A stretch of 64,000 bases of DNA from Prevotella sp. (GTDB lineage Bacteria; Bacteroidota; Bacteroidia; Bacteroidales; Bacteroidaceae), in the NCBI GenBank assembly GCA_017430675.1, contig JAFRMM010000161.1:1-64000 (forward strand), given 5' to 3'. Position numbers and translations under genes: made by a program. Under the pieces are notes generated by a model. That model saw only the letters and a list, made by a program, of their open reading frames with translations, did not search any database and was not told the origin of the DNA. This document shows positions 23,607 through 31,674 of this stretch, in pieces; the stretch's first letter is position 1, and the number at the start of each line of letters is the position of its first letter.

Positions 23607-23893
23607 CACTTGGTTCCTCCATTCTTTACACGCTCTTTCCAGTTTGCATTGGGCTTAAAATTGAGCACCAATTTTGGCGGAACAAGCATACGCTGACCCG
23701 TGGATGGATTCACCATGATTCGCTCCAACTTTTTCTTGACCTCAAAAGTCCCGAAAGTCGGTACGACCACAGTACCGTCTTCCTGGAAATGGTCTCCCAT
23801 CGTCTGAATGATGACATTCACCATTTTCTGCGTGTCGTCGAGTGTATAACCCGTCTTCTCCGCTAATTCTGCGATATAATCTTTGTTAGTCAT
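23606..23893 (-). CDS. HU/IHF-family DNA-binding protein
   Basis: A 95-residue HU-type protein. It has [23 protein letters not shown] at the N-terminal helices, [14 protein letters not shown] at the turn before the arm, and [15 protein letters not shown], the DNA-intercalating arm with its conserved Pro. It bends DNA and helps compact the nucleoid. The start overlaps the rimO stop by 4 bp, and it is directly followed by the HU-LysM gene, so the two may form a heterodimer. That pairing is inferred from gene order only. Confidence 0.92.
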   Translation of the reverse strand: MTNKDYIAELAEKTGYTLDDTQKMVNVIIQTMGDHFQEDGTVVVPTFGTFEVKKKLERIMVNPSTGQRMLVPPKLVLNFKPNANWKERVKNGGTK

Positions 23894-25197
23894 ATATGAT
23901 TATTGATTGTTGATCCGTATAAGTCAAATTCCTCCGAATCAGTGATCTTCACTTCATAAAAGTTGCCGATAGTCAGTCTCCGTTCTGAGGCGGGGATGAG
24001 CACCTCGGGATCCACCTCTGGAGAACAGTATTCTGTCCGTCCCACATAATAGTCACCTTCCCTGCGGTCGATGATTACCTTCAGTATCTGACCTATTTTG
24101 TCTGCCTCCAGTTCCGCACTGACATTCTGTTGGATGCGCATCAGTTTGTCAAGCCGGTACCGCTTTACATCCTCTGGCACATCGTCTTCATAGTGCTGGG
24201 CGGAATAAGTTCCTTCTTCCTCAGAATAGGCAAAGGCACCCATCCTTTCGAAACGGGCCCATTTCACGAATTCCTTCAGTTCCTCGAAGTCCGCCTCCGT
24301 CTCTCCAGGGAAACCTACCATCAAGGTGGTACGTATATGAATCCCGGGCACTTCCTTGCGCAGGCGCTCGATCAGTTCGTAGGTTTCTGCCTTTGTCACA
24401 TGGCGCTGCATTCTTAACAGCATATTGTCAGAGATATGCTGCAGGGCAATGTCCAGATATTTACAGACATTCTTCTTCTCCCGCATCACACGGAGCAGAT
24501 TCCAAGGGAAATGTGTCGGATAGGCATAGTGCAGACGAATCCATTCCACACCAGGGATATCCGCCATCTTCTCAATGAGTTCCGCAATATGCTGCTTGCC
24601 GTCGATATCTATACCATAATAAGTCAGTTCCTGCGCGATAACATTAAATTCCTTCGTACCATCGGCCACCAACTGACGCACCTCGTCGAGAATCTCCTGC
24701 ATCGGACGACTCTGGTGACGACCAGTAATCAAGGGAATCGCACAATAGGCGCAGTGACGGTCACAGCCTTCCGAAATCTTCAGATAGGCATAGTGGCGTG
24801 GCGTCGTGATATGACGCTTCCCTTCACAAGCCTCAAACTGATCCCCTTCGAGATCCTGGAGTAACTGCTTATAGTTGAACTTCCCATACCAGCCATCCAC
24901 CTCTGGGATCTCCTTCTCCAAGTCGGCCAAATAACGCTCCGACAGACAACCCATGACAAAGAGTTTTTTTATCCTTCCTTCTGTCTTGGCTTGGGCAAAC
25001 TCCAGAATGGTGTTGATACTCTCTTCCTTGGCATCAGCAATGAAACCACAGGTATTGACAACGACGATCTCGCCCTGAGGGTCATCACTATCGTGGGTAC
25101 AATGATAACCACCCGCCTCGAAGAGCCCCATCAGGATCTCAGAGTCCACCAGGTTTTTCGAGCATCCAAGTGATATGATATCGACCGTCTTCTTCAA
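23890..25197 (-). CDS. rimO: Ribosomal protein S12 methylthiotransferase
   Basis: A 435-residue radical-SAM enzyme that methylthiolates an Asp of ribosomal protein S12. The N-terminal domain has LGCSKNLVDSE and its cluster Cys residues, the radical-SAM motif is CDRHCAYC, and a C-terminal TRAM domain follows (LKVIIDRREGDYYVGRTEY). The only in-frame start before an upstream stop is TTG 25197, giving the expected N-terminus LKKTVDIISLGCSK. That TTG lies in the second copy of a 14-bp tandem repeat shared with the end of ftsY, an unusual start region. Confidence 0.93.
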   Translation of the reverse strand: MKKTVDIISLGCSKNLVDSEILMGLFEAGGYHCTHDSDDPQGEIVVVNTCGFIADAKEESINTILEFAQAKTEGRIKKLFVMGCLSERYLADLEKEIPEVDGWYGKFNYKQLLQDLEGDQFEACEGKRHITTPRHYAYLKISEGCDRHCAYCAIPLITGRHQSRPMQEILDEVRQLVADGTKEFNVIAQELTYYGIDIDGKQHIAELIEKMADIPGVEWIRLHYAYPTHFPWNLLRVMREKKNVCKYLDIALQHISDNMLLRMQRHVTKAETYELIERLRKEVPGIHIRTTLMVGFPGETEADFEELKEFVKWARFERMGAFAYSEEEGTYSAQHYEDDVPEDVKRYRLDKLMRIQQNVSAELEADKIGQILKVIIDRREGDYYVGRTEYCSPEVDPEVLIPASERRLTIGNFYEVKITDSEEFDLYGSTINNHI

Positions 25198-25219
25198 TGT
25201 TCAATCTTCAATGTTCAAT
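25192..25219 (-). repeat. Perfect 14-bp tandem duplication at the ftsY-rimO junction
   Basis: Two identical copies (CTTCAATGTTCAAT on the plus strand, 25192-25205 and 25206-25219) cover the ftsY stop and the rimO TTG start. Each copy is itself two related heptamers. Confidence 0.9.
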
Positions 25220-26167
25220 ATCAAACAACGAATCCACAAACTGTCGTTTGTTGAAAAGTTGCAGGTCCTCCATCCCCTCACCCAGTCCGATATATTTCAC
25301 AGGCACTTTCAACTGGTCAGAAATACCTATCACCACCCCACCTTTGGCCGTACCGTCGAGTTTGGTAATGGCTAACGACGTAATCTGGGTGACTGCCGCA
25401 AACTGCTTGGCCTGTTCAAAGGCGTTCTGACCTGTAGAACCGTCGAGCACTAGCATCACCTCGTCAGGCGCCTCTGGCAGCACTTTCTTCATCACGTCCT
25501 TGATTTTCTTCAACTCATTCATCAGTCCTACCTTATTATGGAGACGACCAGCCGTATCAATCAGCACGACGTCGGCGCCGTTGGCCTTGGCACTGGAGAG
25601 TGTGTCAAACGCCACACTGGCTGGATCGCTGCCCATCTGCTGTTTCACGACGGGCACCCCTACCCGTTCGCCCCAAATACAGAGTTGCTCCACGGCTGCG
25701 GCACGGAACGTATCGGCAGCACCGAGATACACCTTCTTACCTGCCTGCTTGAACTGCCAGGCCAGTTTACCAATGGTGGTGGTCTTACCAACGCCGTTCA
25801 CACCAACGACAAGGATGACATAAGGCTTATGATCACCGGGCAAATCCCAGTTGTCATTGTCTTCCGTATTGTTCTCTGCCAACAGGTCGGCAATCTCATC
25901 ACGTAGGATAGCATTAAGTTCTGAGGTATTGACATATTTATCGCGGGCAACGCGCTCTTCGATCCTCTCAATAATCTTCAGCGTCGTATCCACACCCACG
26001 TCACTGGTGATCAGCACTTCCTCCAGATTGTCCAGCACATCATCATCGACCTTCGACTTGCCTGCTACGGCACGTGCCAGTTTATCAAACACACTCGTCT
26101 TGGTCTTCTCCAGTCCCTTGTCGAGTGTTTCTTTCTTTTCTTTATTGAAAAAACCAAATATTCCCAT
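25208..26167 (-). CDS. ftsY: Signal recognition particle receptor FtsY
   Basis: A 319-residue SRP GTPase that docks ribosome-SRP complexes at the membrane. The NG domain is complete: GVNGVGKTTTIGKLA (Walker A), DTFRAAAVEQL, VLIDTAGRLHNK and ITKLDGTAKGG. The N-terminal acidic A domain is short (MGIFGFFNKEKKETLDKGLE), as in many Bacteroidetes. ATG 26167 is chosen from this standard N-terminus. The last codons (DIEH, stop) are inside the 14-bp tandem repeat. Confidence 0.95.
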   Translation of the reverse strand: MGIFGFFNKEKKETLDKGLEKTKTSVFDKLARAVAGKSKVDDDVLDNLEEVLITSDVGVDTTLKIIERIEERVARDKYVNTSELNAILRDEIADLLAENNTEDNDNWDLPGDHKPYVILVVGVNGVGKTTTIGKLAWQFKQAGKKVYLGAADTFRAAAVEQLCIWGERVGVPVVKQQMGSDPASVAFDTLSSAKANGADVVLIDTAGRLHNKVGLMNELKKIKDVMKKVLPEAPDEVMLVLDGSTGQNAFEQAKQFAAVTQITSLAITKLDGTAKGGVVIGISDQLKVPVKYIGLGEGMEDLQLFNKRQFVDSLFDIEH

Positions 26168-26187
26168 ATTGCCATGTATTACGACTG

Positions 26188-26195
26188 CAAAGATA
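26188..26195 (-). promoter_or_regulatory. -7 box TATCTTTG for ftsY-rimO
   Basis: Minus-strand TATCTTTG, 20 bp before the ftsY ATG at 26167. Confidence 0.65.
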
Positions 26196-26222
26196 ATGCT
26201 TTTCGATGAAATGGACAAAAAA

Positions 26223-26249
26223 AGAGGCTGCAAATTATCTGCAGCCTCT
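26223..26249 (-). terminator. Terminator after the ribosomal protein genes
   Basis: Arms AGAGGCTGC and GCAGCCTCT with a 9-nt loop; the minus strand continues with seven T residues. Confidence 0.88.
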
Positions 26250-26268
26250 CATTTTTATCTGAGAATAA

Positions 26269-26427
26269 TTAATTCTTGAAGAATTTCTGAACGTCCTCGT
26301 TGGGAACCATCTGCTCATCAAAGATGTAAGCACCCGTCTTGGGGCTCTTCACCATCTTGATTACCTTTGTGTAAGCGCGACCATCCTTTGAACCTTCATG
26401 GAGGTTAGCAACGGTTTTCTTTGCCAT
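26269..26427 (-). CDS. DUF4295 small protein
   Basis: A 52-residue basic protein (MAKKTVANLHEGSKDGRAY, ending QKFFKN). It belongs to DUF4295, a small family found next to L33 and L28 in Bacteroidetes. It lies 12 bp after rpmG and before the terminator, so it is co-transcribed with the two ribosomal proteins. A ribosome-associated role is likely from context but unproven. Confidence 0.88.
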   Translation of the reverse strand: MAKKTVANLHEGSKDGRAYTKVIKMVKSPKTGAYIFDEQMVPNEDVQKFFKN

Positions 26428-26439
26428 ACTTCAGTCGTA

Positions 26440-26631
26440 TTATTTAATCTCCTTGTGAAGAGTCATCTTCTTCAGGATGGGGTTATACTTCATCAACTCC
26501 ATACGCTCCGGCGTATTCTTGCGGTTCTTCGTAGTCACATAACGGCTGGTTCCGGGCATACCACTGTTTTTATGCTCAGTGCATTCCAGAATCACCTGCA
26601 CGCGATTACCCTTTGCTTTCTTGCTTGCCAT
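26440..26631 (-). CDS. rpmG: 50S ribosomal protein L33
   Basis: A 63-residue L33 with [37 protein letters not shown] and [10 protein letters not shown]. It lacks the paired zinc Cys residues of the other L33 type. It lies between rpmB (5 bp away) and DUF4295 in one operon. Confidence 0.95.
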   Translation of the reverse strand: MASKKAKGNRVQVILECTEHKNSGMPGTSRYVTTKNRKNTPERMELMKYNPILKKMTLHKEIK

Positions 26632-26636
26632 CGTTA

Positions 26637-26900
26637 TTAATCTCCTATCACTTTAATATCCTTCCAATCGACGAAGCCCTTGGCAACAGCATATTTCAAT
26701 GCGGCATCAAGGCCAACTTTATTAATCATACGAAGACCAGCAGCACTAATCTTCAACTGAATCCAGCAATCCTCTTCTACATAGTAGAACTTCTTGCTGA
26801 AAAGGTTGACGTCAAAACTTCTCTTCGTGCGATGCTTTGAGTGAGACACATTGCAACCAATCTGTGCCTTCTTTCCTGTAATTTGACAAATCTTAGACAT
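26637..26900 (-). CDS. rpmB: 50S ribosomal protein L28
   Basis: An 87-residue L28 with the N-terminal [20 protein letters not shown], typical of the family, then [14 protein letters not shown] and [17 protein letters not shown]. It is first in the L28-L33-DUF4295 operon, driven from TACCTTTG at 26952-26959. Confidence 0.95.
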   Translation of the reverse strand: MSKICQITGKKAQIGCNVSHSKHRTKRSFDVNLFSKKFYYVEEDCWIQLKISAAGLRMINKVGLDAALKYAVAKGFVDWKDIKVIGD

Positions 26901-26951
26901 TTCTATCTACTTTTTACTTGTGATTTACACTTACTTATTCCAAACAGGGTG

Positions 26952-26959
26952 CAAAGGTA
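26952..26959 (-). promoter_or_regulatory. -7 box TACCTTTG for rpmB operon
   Basis: Minus-strand TACCTTTG, 52 bp before the rpmB ATG. Confidence 0.65.
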
Positions 26960-27018
26960 CACATTTTAGTCGAGATTCAAACGATTACAAGAACAGGAAA
27001 ACGAAGAATTAATTTTTT

Positions 27019-27558
27019 TTAACCTTCAAGGACAGGTCTAGGGTTATCTTCTTCCTTCAAATAGTCGAGAAACAACTCCATTGCCTTGTTGGTGGCATTG
27101 GCTAGATTCACGTCACGCCCCTGATCCTCCTCCAGTTTCAGTGTCACAACCCTGTCCTGACTGCCGCATGCGAGCCAGATGGTACCCACAGGGGTCTCCT
27201 TGGTGCCACCACCGGGTCCTGCCACACCTGTTGCCGAGATGGCATAGTCCGTATTCAGCGCCTTACAGGCGCCTTTCACCATGGCGATGGCAACCTCCTC
27301 ACAAACAGCCGTTTTCTCCTCCAACAACTGGTGATCCACACCCAGCAGGTTCTCCTTAATCTCATTGACATAGGAGATAATGCCACCCTTGAAATACTTC
27401 GAGGCACCAGGCACGGCAATCATAGCCTCTCCTATGCGCCCACCCGTACAACTCTCAGCCGTACCGACGGTCTTCTCCGTCTCCCATAGGATATCGCTGA
27501 CTTCCTTACTAATTACCTTACTTTCAAAATCCATATCTTTACTTTTTATCTTTTTCAT
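27019..27558 (-). CDS. CinA-family nicotinamide-nucleotide amidase
   Basis: A 179-residue stand-alone CinA C-terminal domain. Motifs are TAESCTGGRIGEAM and SATGVAGPGGGTKETPVGT-type active-site loops (seen as AISATGVAGPGGG, TPVGTIWLA). It deamidates NMN to nicotinate mononucleotide in pyridine nucleotide recycling. The start lies 2 bp after tsaD, so it is the last gene of the map-tsaD-cinA unit. An internal ATG (MDFESK) eight codons in is an alternative start. Confidence 0.9.
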   Translation of the reverse strand: MKKIKSKDMDFESKVISKEVSDILWETEKTVGTAESCTGGRIGEAMIAVPGASKYFKGGIISYVNEIKENLLGVDHQLLEEKTAVCEEVAIAMVKGACKALNTDYAISATGVAGPGGGTKETPVGTIWLACGSQDRVVTLKLEEDQGRDVNLANATNKAMELFLDYLKEEDNPRPVLEG

Positions 27559-27560
27559 CC

Positions 27561-28586
27561 TTACTCAAAAGTAACCTTTGAGAACGCGGGGGCATCGATC
27601 GAGCAGAATTCCCCATCGAGATATTTATAATAGCCCACGATGCCGATCATCGCTGCATTGTCCGTCGTATAACTGAATCTTGGTATATAGATGGTCCAGC
27701 CATAGCGTTTCTGCGCATCATAGAAGGCATTACGCAAGCCATTATTGGCACTCACGCCGCCAGCCACGGCCACGTGCTTGATGCCTGTCTGCTTCACGGC
27801 CTTCTTCAGTTTCTTCATCAGAATATCCACGATTGTCCATTCCAGTGATGCGGCAATGTCCTCCTTGTGATGCTCAATGAAATCGGGATCTTCCGCCACC
27901 CATTTCTGCAGGGAGTAGAGGAACGAGGTCTTCAGGCCCGAGAAACTATAGTCGAGGTTGGGGATATTCGGCTCGGCGAATGTGTAGGCTTTCGGATTAC
28001 CCTGACGCGCCAATCGGTCAATAATCGGTCCCCCCGGATAGCCGAGTCCCATCACCTTCGAACACTTGTCGATGGCTTCGCCAGCCGCATCGTCAATGGT
28101 CTGCCCAAGCACCTCCATGTCGTTGTAGGCATTCACCTTCACAATCTGCGAATTGCCGCCACTCACCAACAGACAGAGGAACGGCAGCGACGGCTGGTTA
28201 GTGTCATCTTCCGACTCTTTGATGAAATGTGCCATCACATGCCCTTGCAGATGGTTCACATCTATCAAGGGAACACCCAGACTTCTGGCGAAACCCTTGG
28301 CGAAACTCACACCCACAAGCAGCGAGCCCATCAGACCAGGACCTCTCGTAAAGGCGACAGCCGATAGTTGTTCCTTCGTGATGCCGGCCTTCTTAATGGC
28401 CTGATCCACCACGGGCACCACATTCTGCTGATGCGCCCGCGATGCCAGTTCAGGCACCACACCGCCATACGCCTCATGCACAGCCTGCGAGGCCGTCACG
28501 TTCGACAGCAAAATACCGTTCTTCAGCACTGCCGCAGACGTATCGTCGCAACTCGACTCTATACCTAATATATATATATCCTTCAT
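27561..28586 (-). CDS. tsaD: tRNA N6-adenosine threonylcarbamoyltransferase
   Basis: A 341-residue Kae1/TsaD ATPase that installs t6A at position 37 of ANN-decoding tRNAs. It starts LGIESSCDDTSAAV, has the metal-binding His pair in HLQGHVMAHF, the SGGNSQIV phosphate loop, and GGVSANNGLR near the C-terminus. A 10-bp CCTAGG repeat array separates it from map. Partner genes tsaB, tsaE and tsaC are not in the window. Confidence 0.95.
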   Translation of the reverse strand: MKDIYILGIESSCDDTSAAVLKNGILLSNVTASQAVHEAYGGVVPELASRAHQQNVVPVVDQAIKKAGITKEQLSAVAFTRGPGLMGSLLVGVSFAKGFARSLGVPLIDVNHLQGHVMAHFIKESEDDTNQPSLPFLCLLVSGGNSQIVKVNAYNDMEVLGQTIDDAAGEAIDKCSKVMGLGYPGGPIIDRLARQGNPKAYTFAEPNIPNLDYSFSGLKTSFLYSLQKWVAEDPDFIEHHKEDIAASLEWTIVDILMKKLKKAVKQTGIKHVAVAGGVSANNGLRNAFYDAQKRYGWTIYIPRFSYTTDNAAMIGIVGYYKYLDGEFCSIDAPAFSKVTFE

Positions 28587-28599
28587 CGTTCTCTAATTT

Positions 28600-28656
28600 C
28601 CTAGGATTGCCTAGGATTGCCTAGAATTTCCTAGGATTGCCTAGGACATCCTATCC
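28600..28656 (+). repeat. 10-bp CCTAGG tandem repeats between map and tsaD
   Basis: Five to six units of CCTAGGATTG with a 10-bp period, one degenerate (CCTAGAATTT). They fill the map-tsaD spacer up to the map stop codon. Orientation relative to the genes is opposite to the array near moxR, though CCTAGG itself is palindromic. Confidence 0.9.
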
Positions 28657-29541
28657 CTAGCGACTTAATACCTCTACCCCGTGCTCCGTCATCAGCAGCG
28701 TATGTTCCCACTGGGCACTGGGCTTCTCGTCCTCGGTGATCACCTCCCAGCCATACGGATCATCAGCATCAATAAAGACCTTCCACGTACCCATATTGAT
28801 CATCGGCTCGATGGTAAACACCATACCGGGCACGAGCAGCATACCCGTGCCGCGATGACCGTAGTGATTCACGTCGGGCTCCTCATGGAAGTGACACCCT
28901 ACCCCATGACCAGCCAGATCGCGCACGATGCCATAGCCGTATTTCTTGCAATGCTTCTCGATGGCGTGGCCGATGTCACCCACGAAACCGTAGGGTTTGG
29001 CGGCCTCCATACCAATCTCCAGACACTCCTTCGCCACGCGCACCAGTTGTTCCTTCTCTGGTGTGGTCTTGCCAATGATGAACATACGACTGGCATCAGC
29101 ATAGTAGCCATCAAGGATTGTGGTGAAATCCACGTTGATGATATCGCCTTCCACAAGCACGTCCTCCTCCTTGGGCACGCCATGGCACACTACCTCGTTG
29201 ATCGAAGTGCAGACACTCATGGGGAAAGGAGGTGTCTCATCATCGCCACCGTAGTTCAGACAGGCAGGGATGGCATTGTGCTCCTCGCAGTACTGACGGC
29301 ATATCTGGTCGATCTCCAGCGTATTCATACCCTCATGGATGGCGGCAGCCACGGCATCAAGTACGCCCGTATTCACGACACCCGCTCTGCGAATGCCCTC
29401 TATCTGCTCTGGCGTCTTGATCAGTTCGCGCGTCGGCACTTCCTTACCCTTGTTCTCCCAGTACATGATGGTCTTGTCCATCTCCGTAGGTTGCTGACCA
29501 GACAGGCAGTGCCATCTTCTCTTCTTCTTGAAAGCGCTCAT
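28657..29541 (-). CDS. map: Type I methionine aminopeptidase
   Basis: A 294-residue enzyme that removes initiator Met. The N-terminal extension (KKKRRWHCLSGQQPTEMDK) is as in Bacteroidetes forms. Metal ligands are seen in VDFTTILDGYYADASR (Asp pair), GHGVGCHFHEEPD (His) and FTIEPMINMG (Glu). It leads the map-tsaD-cinA unit from TACCTTTG at 29569-29576. Confidence 0.95.
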   Translation of the reverse strand: MSAFKKKRRWHCLSGQQPTEMDKTIMYWENKGKEVPTRELIKTPEQIEGIRRAGVVNTGVLDAVAAAIHEGMNTLEIDQICRQYCEEHNAIPACLNYGGDDETPPFPMSVCTSINEVVCHGVPKEEDVLVEGDIINVDFTTILDGYYADASRMFIIGKTTPEKEQLVRVAKECLEIGMEAAKPYGFVGDIGHAIEKHCKKYGYGIVRDLAGHGVGCHFHEEPDVNHYGHRGTGMLLVPGMVFTIEPMINMGTWKVFIDADDPYGWEVITEDEKPSAQWEHTLLMTEHGVEVLSR

Positions 29542-29568
29542 TTACCTTATTATATATAATAGCGGGTG

Positions 29569-29576
29569 CAAAGGTA
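29569..29576 (-). promoter_or_regulatory. -7 box TACCTTTG for map
   Basis: Minus-strand TACCTTTG, 28 bp before the map ATG. Confidence 0.65.
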
Positions 29577-29686
29577 CAAAGATTTGATTGAAAAAACAAA
29601 TAATTCCCGTTTTTCTTCGTATCATTGCCACTGGCTACTATATAATATGGAGAGTAAATTTAGGGCACGACTGTGACAGAGTCAGA

Positions 29687-30511
29687 TTAATAGCCATACG
29701 ATAGTCCGTACTTCTCGCAGAGTTGGCGCAGGGTTCCTTCAGCCTTCATCTGTGCGATAACGGTATTGACGAGATTGAGGAGGTCATCCTGTCCCTTACG
29801 CATCAGCACACCAATCTCTCCGTGGGTGAAGGGAAAGTTCAGAAGAGGGGCTGCAAGGCGAGGGTCGTTCTGCACGTACCATGGTGCCTCAGTAATCTCG
29901 GTAATCATCACGTCAGCGCTGCCCTCGGCCACCTGCGAGGGAATCGCCTCGTTCTTGTCATACACGATGATGGTGGCATGAGTGAGGTTCTCGTTGGCAA
30001 ACTTCTCGTTCAGCCCGCCGGGGTTCACCATCACACGCACTTCGGGCTTATCGATGTCGCCCAAGGAGTGATAACGGTCGGCATCAGCAGCACGACAGAG
30101 AATGGTCTTTCCATTAACCAGATAACCGTCGCTCATCAGCATCGTTTCCTTGCGGGCATCAGTGATAGTGATGCCTCCGATGGCCAAGTCGAAGGTCTGA
30201 GGATCGGTCAGCACGTCGGCCGTCAGTGTGGGCCATGAGGTCTGCACGAACTCAATGCCTACACCGATACGCTCCGCTATCTTCTCAGCCATATCGATGC
30301 CGAAGCCCCAGTAATTGCCGTCAGTCTCGCGGTAGGACAGCGGACGATAGTCGCCAGTGGTTCCCACCAGCAATTTGCCTCGCTCCACAATGCGCTGTAC
30401 GGTGGGCTGCATCTCCGGTAGATTATCATCATTTGCCGTACATGATGCAAATGCAACTGTGCATAATATGCTTAGCCACAGGGCAAGCATCCAATGTCTC
30501 GTCTGTCTCAT
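29687..30511 (-). CDS. PheC-like periplasmic substrate-binding / cyclohexadienyl dehydratase protein
   Basis: A 274-residue lipoprotein (signal MRQTRHWMLALWLSILCTV, then FASC). The mature part has the two-lobe solute-binding fold (GKLLVGTTGDYRPLSY; GFGIDMAEKIAERIGV). It closely follows the PheC pattern with TSWPTLTADVLTD, AIGGITIT, VMVNPGGLNEKFA and IITEAPW-type region (MITEITEAPW). PheC makes phenylpyruvate from prephenate, or phenylalanine from arogenate, outside the cytoplasm. A plain amino-acid binding role remains possible because no ABC permease is adjacent. The start is fixed by a promoter at 30538-30545, which lies inside any longer frame. Confidence 0.72.
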   Translation of the reverse strand: MRQTRHWMLALWLSILCTVAFASCTANDDNLPEMQPTVQRIVERGKLLVGTTGDYRPLSYRETDGNYWGFGIDMAEKIAERIGVGIEFVQTSWPTLTADVLTDPQTFDLAIGGITITDARKETMLMSDGYLVNGKTILCRAADADRYHSLGDIDKPEVRVMVNPGGLNEKFANENLTHATIIVYDKNEAIPSQVAEGSADVMITEITEAPWYVQNDPRLAAPLLNFPFTHGEIGVLMRKGQDDLLNLVNTVIAQMKAEGTLRQLCEKYGLSYGY

Positions 30512-30537
30512 TGCCTGTATATTATTATTAATGAGTG

Positions 30538-30545
30538 CAAAGGTA
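30538..30545 (-). promoter_or_regulatory. -7 box TACCTTTG for the PheC-like gene
   Basis: Minus-strand TACCTTTG, 27 bp before the ATG at 30511; it rules out the longer open frame to 30790. Confidence 0.7.
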
Positions 30546-30613
30546 ACAAAAATCCCCCAAATAACAGCACCCGAAATGCCTGTCGCTAAAGATTTTGCAT
30601 ATTTTGATACTTT

Positions 30614-30650
30614 TTTTTGCAGATTCTGCCATGATTTTTGCAGATTCTGC
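30614..30650. promoter_or_regulatory. Two 16-bp direct repeats upstream of the PheC-like promoter
   Basis: TTTTTGCAGATTCTGC occurs at 30614-30629 and again at 30635-30650, 21 bp apart (two helical turns), about 70-105 bp upstream of the -7 box. This is the layout of a tandem regulator-binding site. Confidence 0.55.
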
Positions 30651-30669
30651 AGGTTTGAAGCAAAAAATT

Positions 30670-30696
30670 CTCCAAAGCGGGCCTGCCGCTTTGGAG
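30670..30696 (-). terminator. Terminator after the laminin-G-like lipoprotein gene
   Basis: An 11-bp stem (CTCCAAAGCGG / CCGCTTTGGAG) with a 5-nt loop is followed on the minus strand by AATTTTTTG. It stands 109 bp past the stop at 30805. Confidence 0.75.
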
Positions 30697-30804
30697 GAAA
30701 GGGTAAAAATAGACTTTGCTTGTTATTTACATCGAGAAGACCTTTTTTCCTTCGAACCTGCAGCATCACGAGCATGATGGCTATAGCCAAAGGGGAATAT
30801 CGGT

Positions 30805-31395
30805 TTAGAGCACTTCGTCGAACACGAGTTCATCGTCGAGCCACGCCTTGACGCTGTCGCCGGCCACGGTCAGTTTCACGTCATACCACTTTCCTGTTTC
30901 CACGCTGCCGGGGCGCACGGCCAACTGCATTCTGTTGTCGCCGCTCGTCTGTTCGATGGCGTGCTGCGTATTGCCACCGCAGCCGAAGTTCAGCCAGCAG
31001 TAGTGCTGCGCATCCACATAGTTGAACACAATGATGAAACCCTCCTGACCGCCGTCCTTTCTGGCAGTGCACTCGATGGTGTAGTGGTCGGAGGGGATGA
31101 CATAGTTACAGATGGCGAGCGGGGCCTGCTCACATGCCCTATGCTGCAGGATGCCGTCGTTCATCTCCCACGTGCCGCTGACCAGTTCGGGCTTGCCCGT
31201 CTTGGGCAACGGGTCGCAGTGGGTGTAACTGACCTGCGTGTCCCAGGCAGAATAGCCCACGCGGCTCTGACTTGGCGTAACGCTGACCTCCGTGACAACA
31301 GCGGGGGCCTCGTCGCTGTTAGTGCAAACTAAGAATACAATTGCACCGCAGATGGTCAGGATGGCGGCCAGCATCCATAATTTAGTCTGTTTCAT
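30805..31395 (-). CDS. Lipoprotein with a laminin-G/DUF1080-like domain
   Basis: A 196-residue exported protein. The signal MKQTKLWMLAAILTICGA is a common Prevotella type, and the Cys of VCTNSDE suggests a lipid anchor. After a linker, about residues 75-196 form a concanavalin-like beta-sandwich (GTWEMNDGILQHRACEQAP; KDGGQEGFIIVFNY; GKWYDVKLTVAGDSVKAWL). Such modules are usually carbohydrate-binding appendages on glycosidases, but here no catalytic domain is attached. It may bind glycans on the surface. An in-frame ATG at 31407 is the alternative start. Confidence 0.65.
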   Translation of the reverse strand: MKQTKLWMLAAILTICGAIVFLVCTNSDEAPAVVTEVSVTPSQSRVGYSAWDTQVSYTHCDPLPKTGKPELVSGTWEMNDGILQHRACEQAPLAICNYVIPSDHYTIECTARKDGGQEGFIIVFNYVDAQHYCWLNFGCGGNTQHAIEQTSGDNRMQLAVRPGSVETGKWYDVKLTVAGDSVKAWLDDELVFDEVL

Positions 31396-31417
31396 CTTCA
31401 CTTTCATTAATCGGTTA

Positions 31418-31425
31418 CAAAGATA
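31418..31425 (-). promoter_or_regulatory. -7 box TATCTTTG for the laminin-G-like lipoprotein
   Basis: Minus-strand TATCTTTG, 22 bp before ATG 31395 and 10 bp before ATG 31407, so it slightly favours the later start. Confidence 0.55.
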
Positions 31426-31550
31426 CGAATATTTGGGCGAAAAAACAACAAATTATTCCAGATAATCTTCATTACTTTGCTGTCATGATGCCAAAAGTGC
31501 TGCAGAGGTGGGCGTACTGAAGGTGTTTAAAAAAACGATTCTGAAATTAA

Positions 31551-31609
31551 TTTACCTTTCAGCCAGGCCCCAACTTGTTGATCATCAGCCAGTACGGCTG
31601 AAAGGCATT
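31551..31609. repeat. Inverted-repeat element, copy 1
   Basis: Arms CCTTTCAGCC (31555-31564) and GGCTGAAAGG (31596-31605) are perfect complements separated by 31 nt. The left flank reads TTTA as in copy 2. Confidence 0.7.
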
Positions 31610-31674
31610 CCTGACGTGTTCACAGGCAGGTACAAAGTGCTGAGGGCCTTTCCTCCAGAGCCATCACCCAACAA

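Noticed and set aside
28600..28656. CRISPR array
   Set aside because: Units are 10 bp with no unique spacers, and no cas genes are present.
30512..30790. N-terminal extension of the PheC-like gene
   Set aside because: The upstream part crosses a TACCTTTG promoter and two regulatory repeats; the later ATG gives a clean lipoprotein signal.
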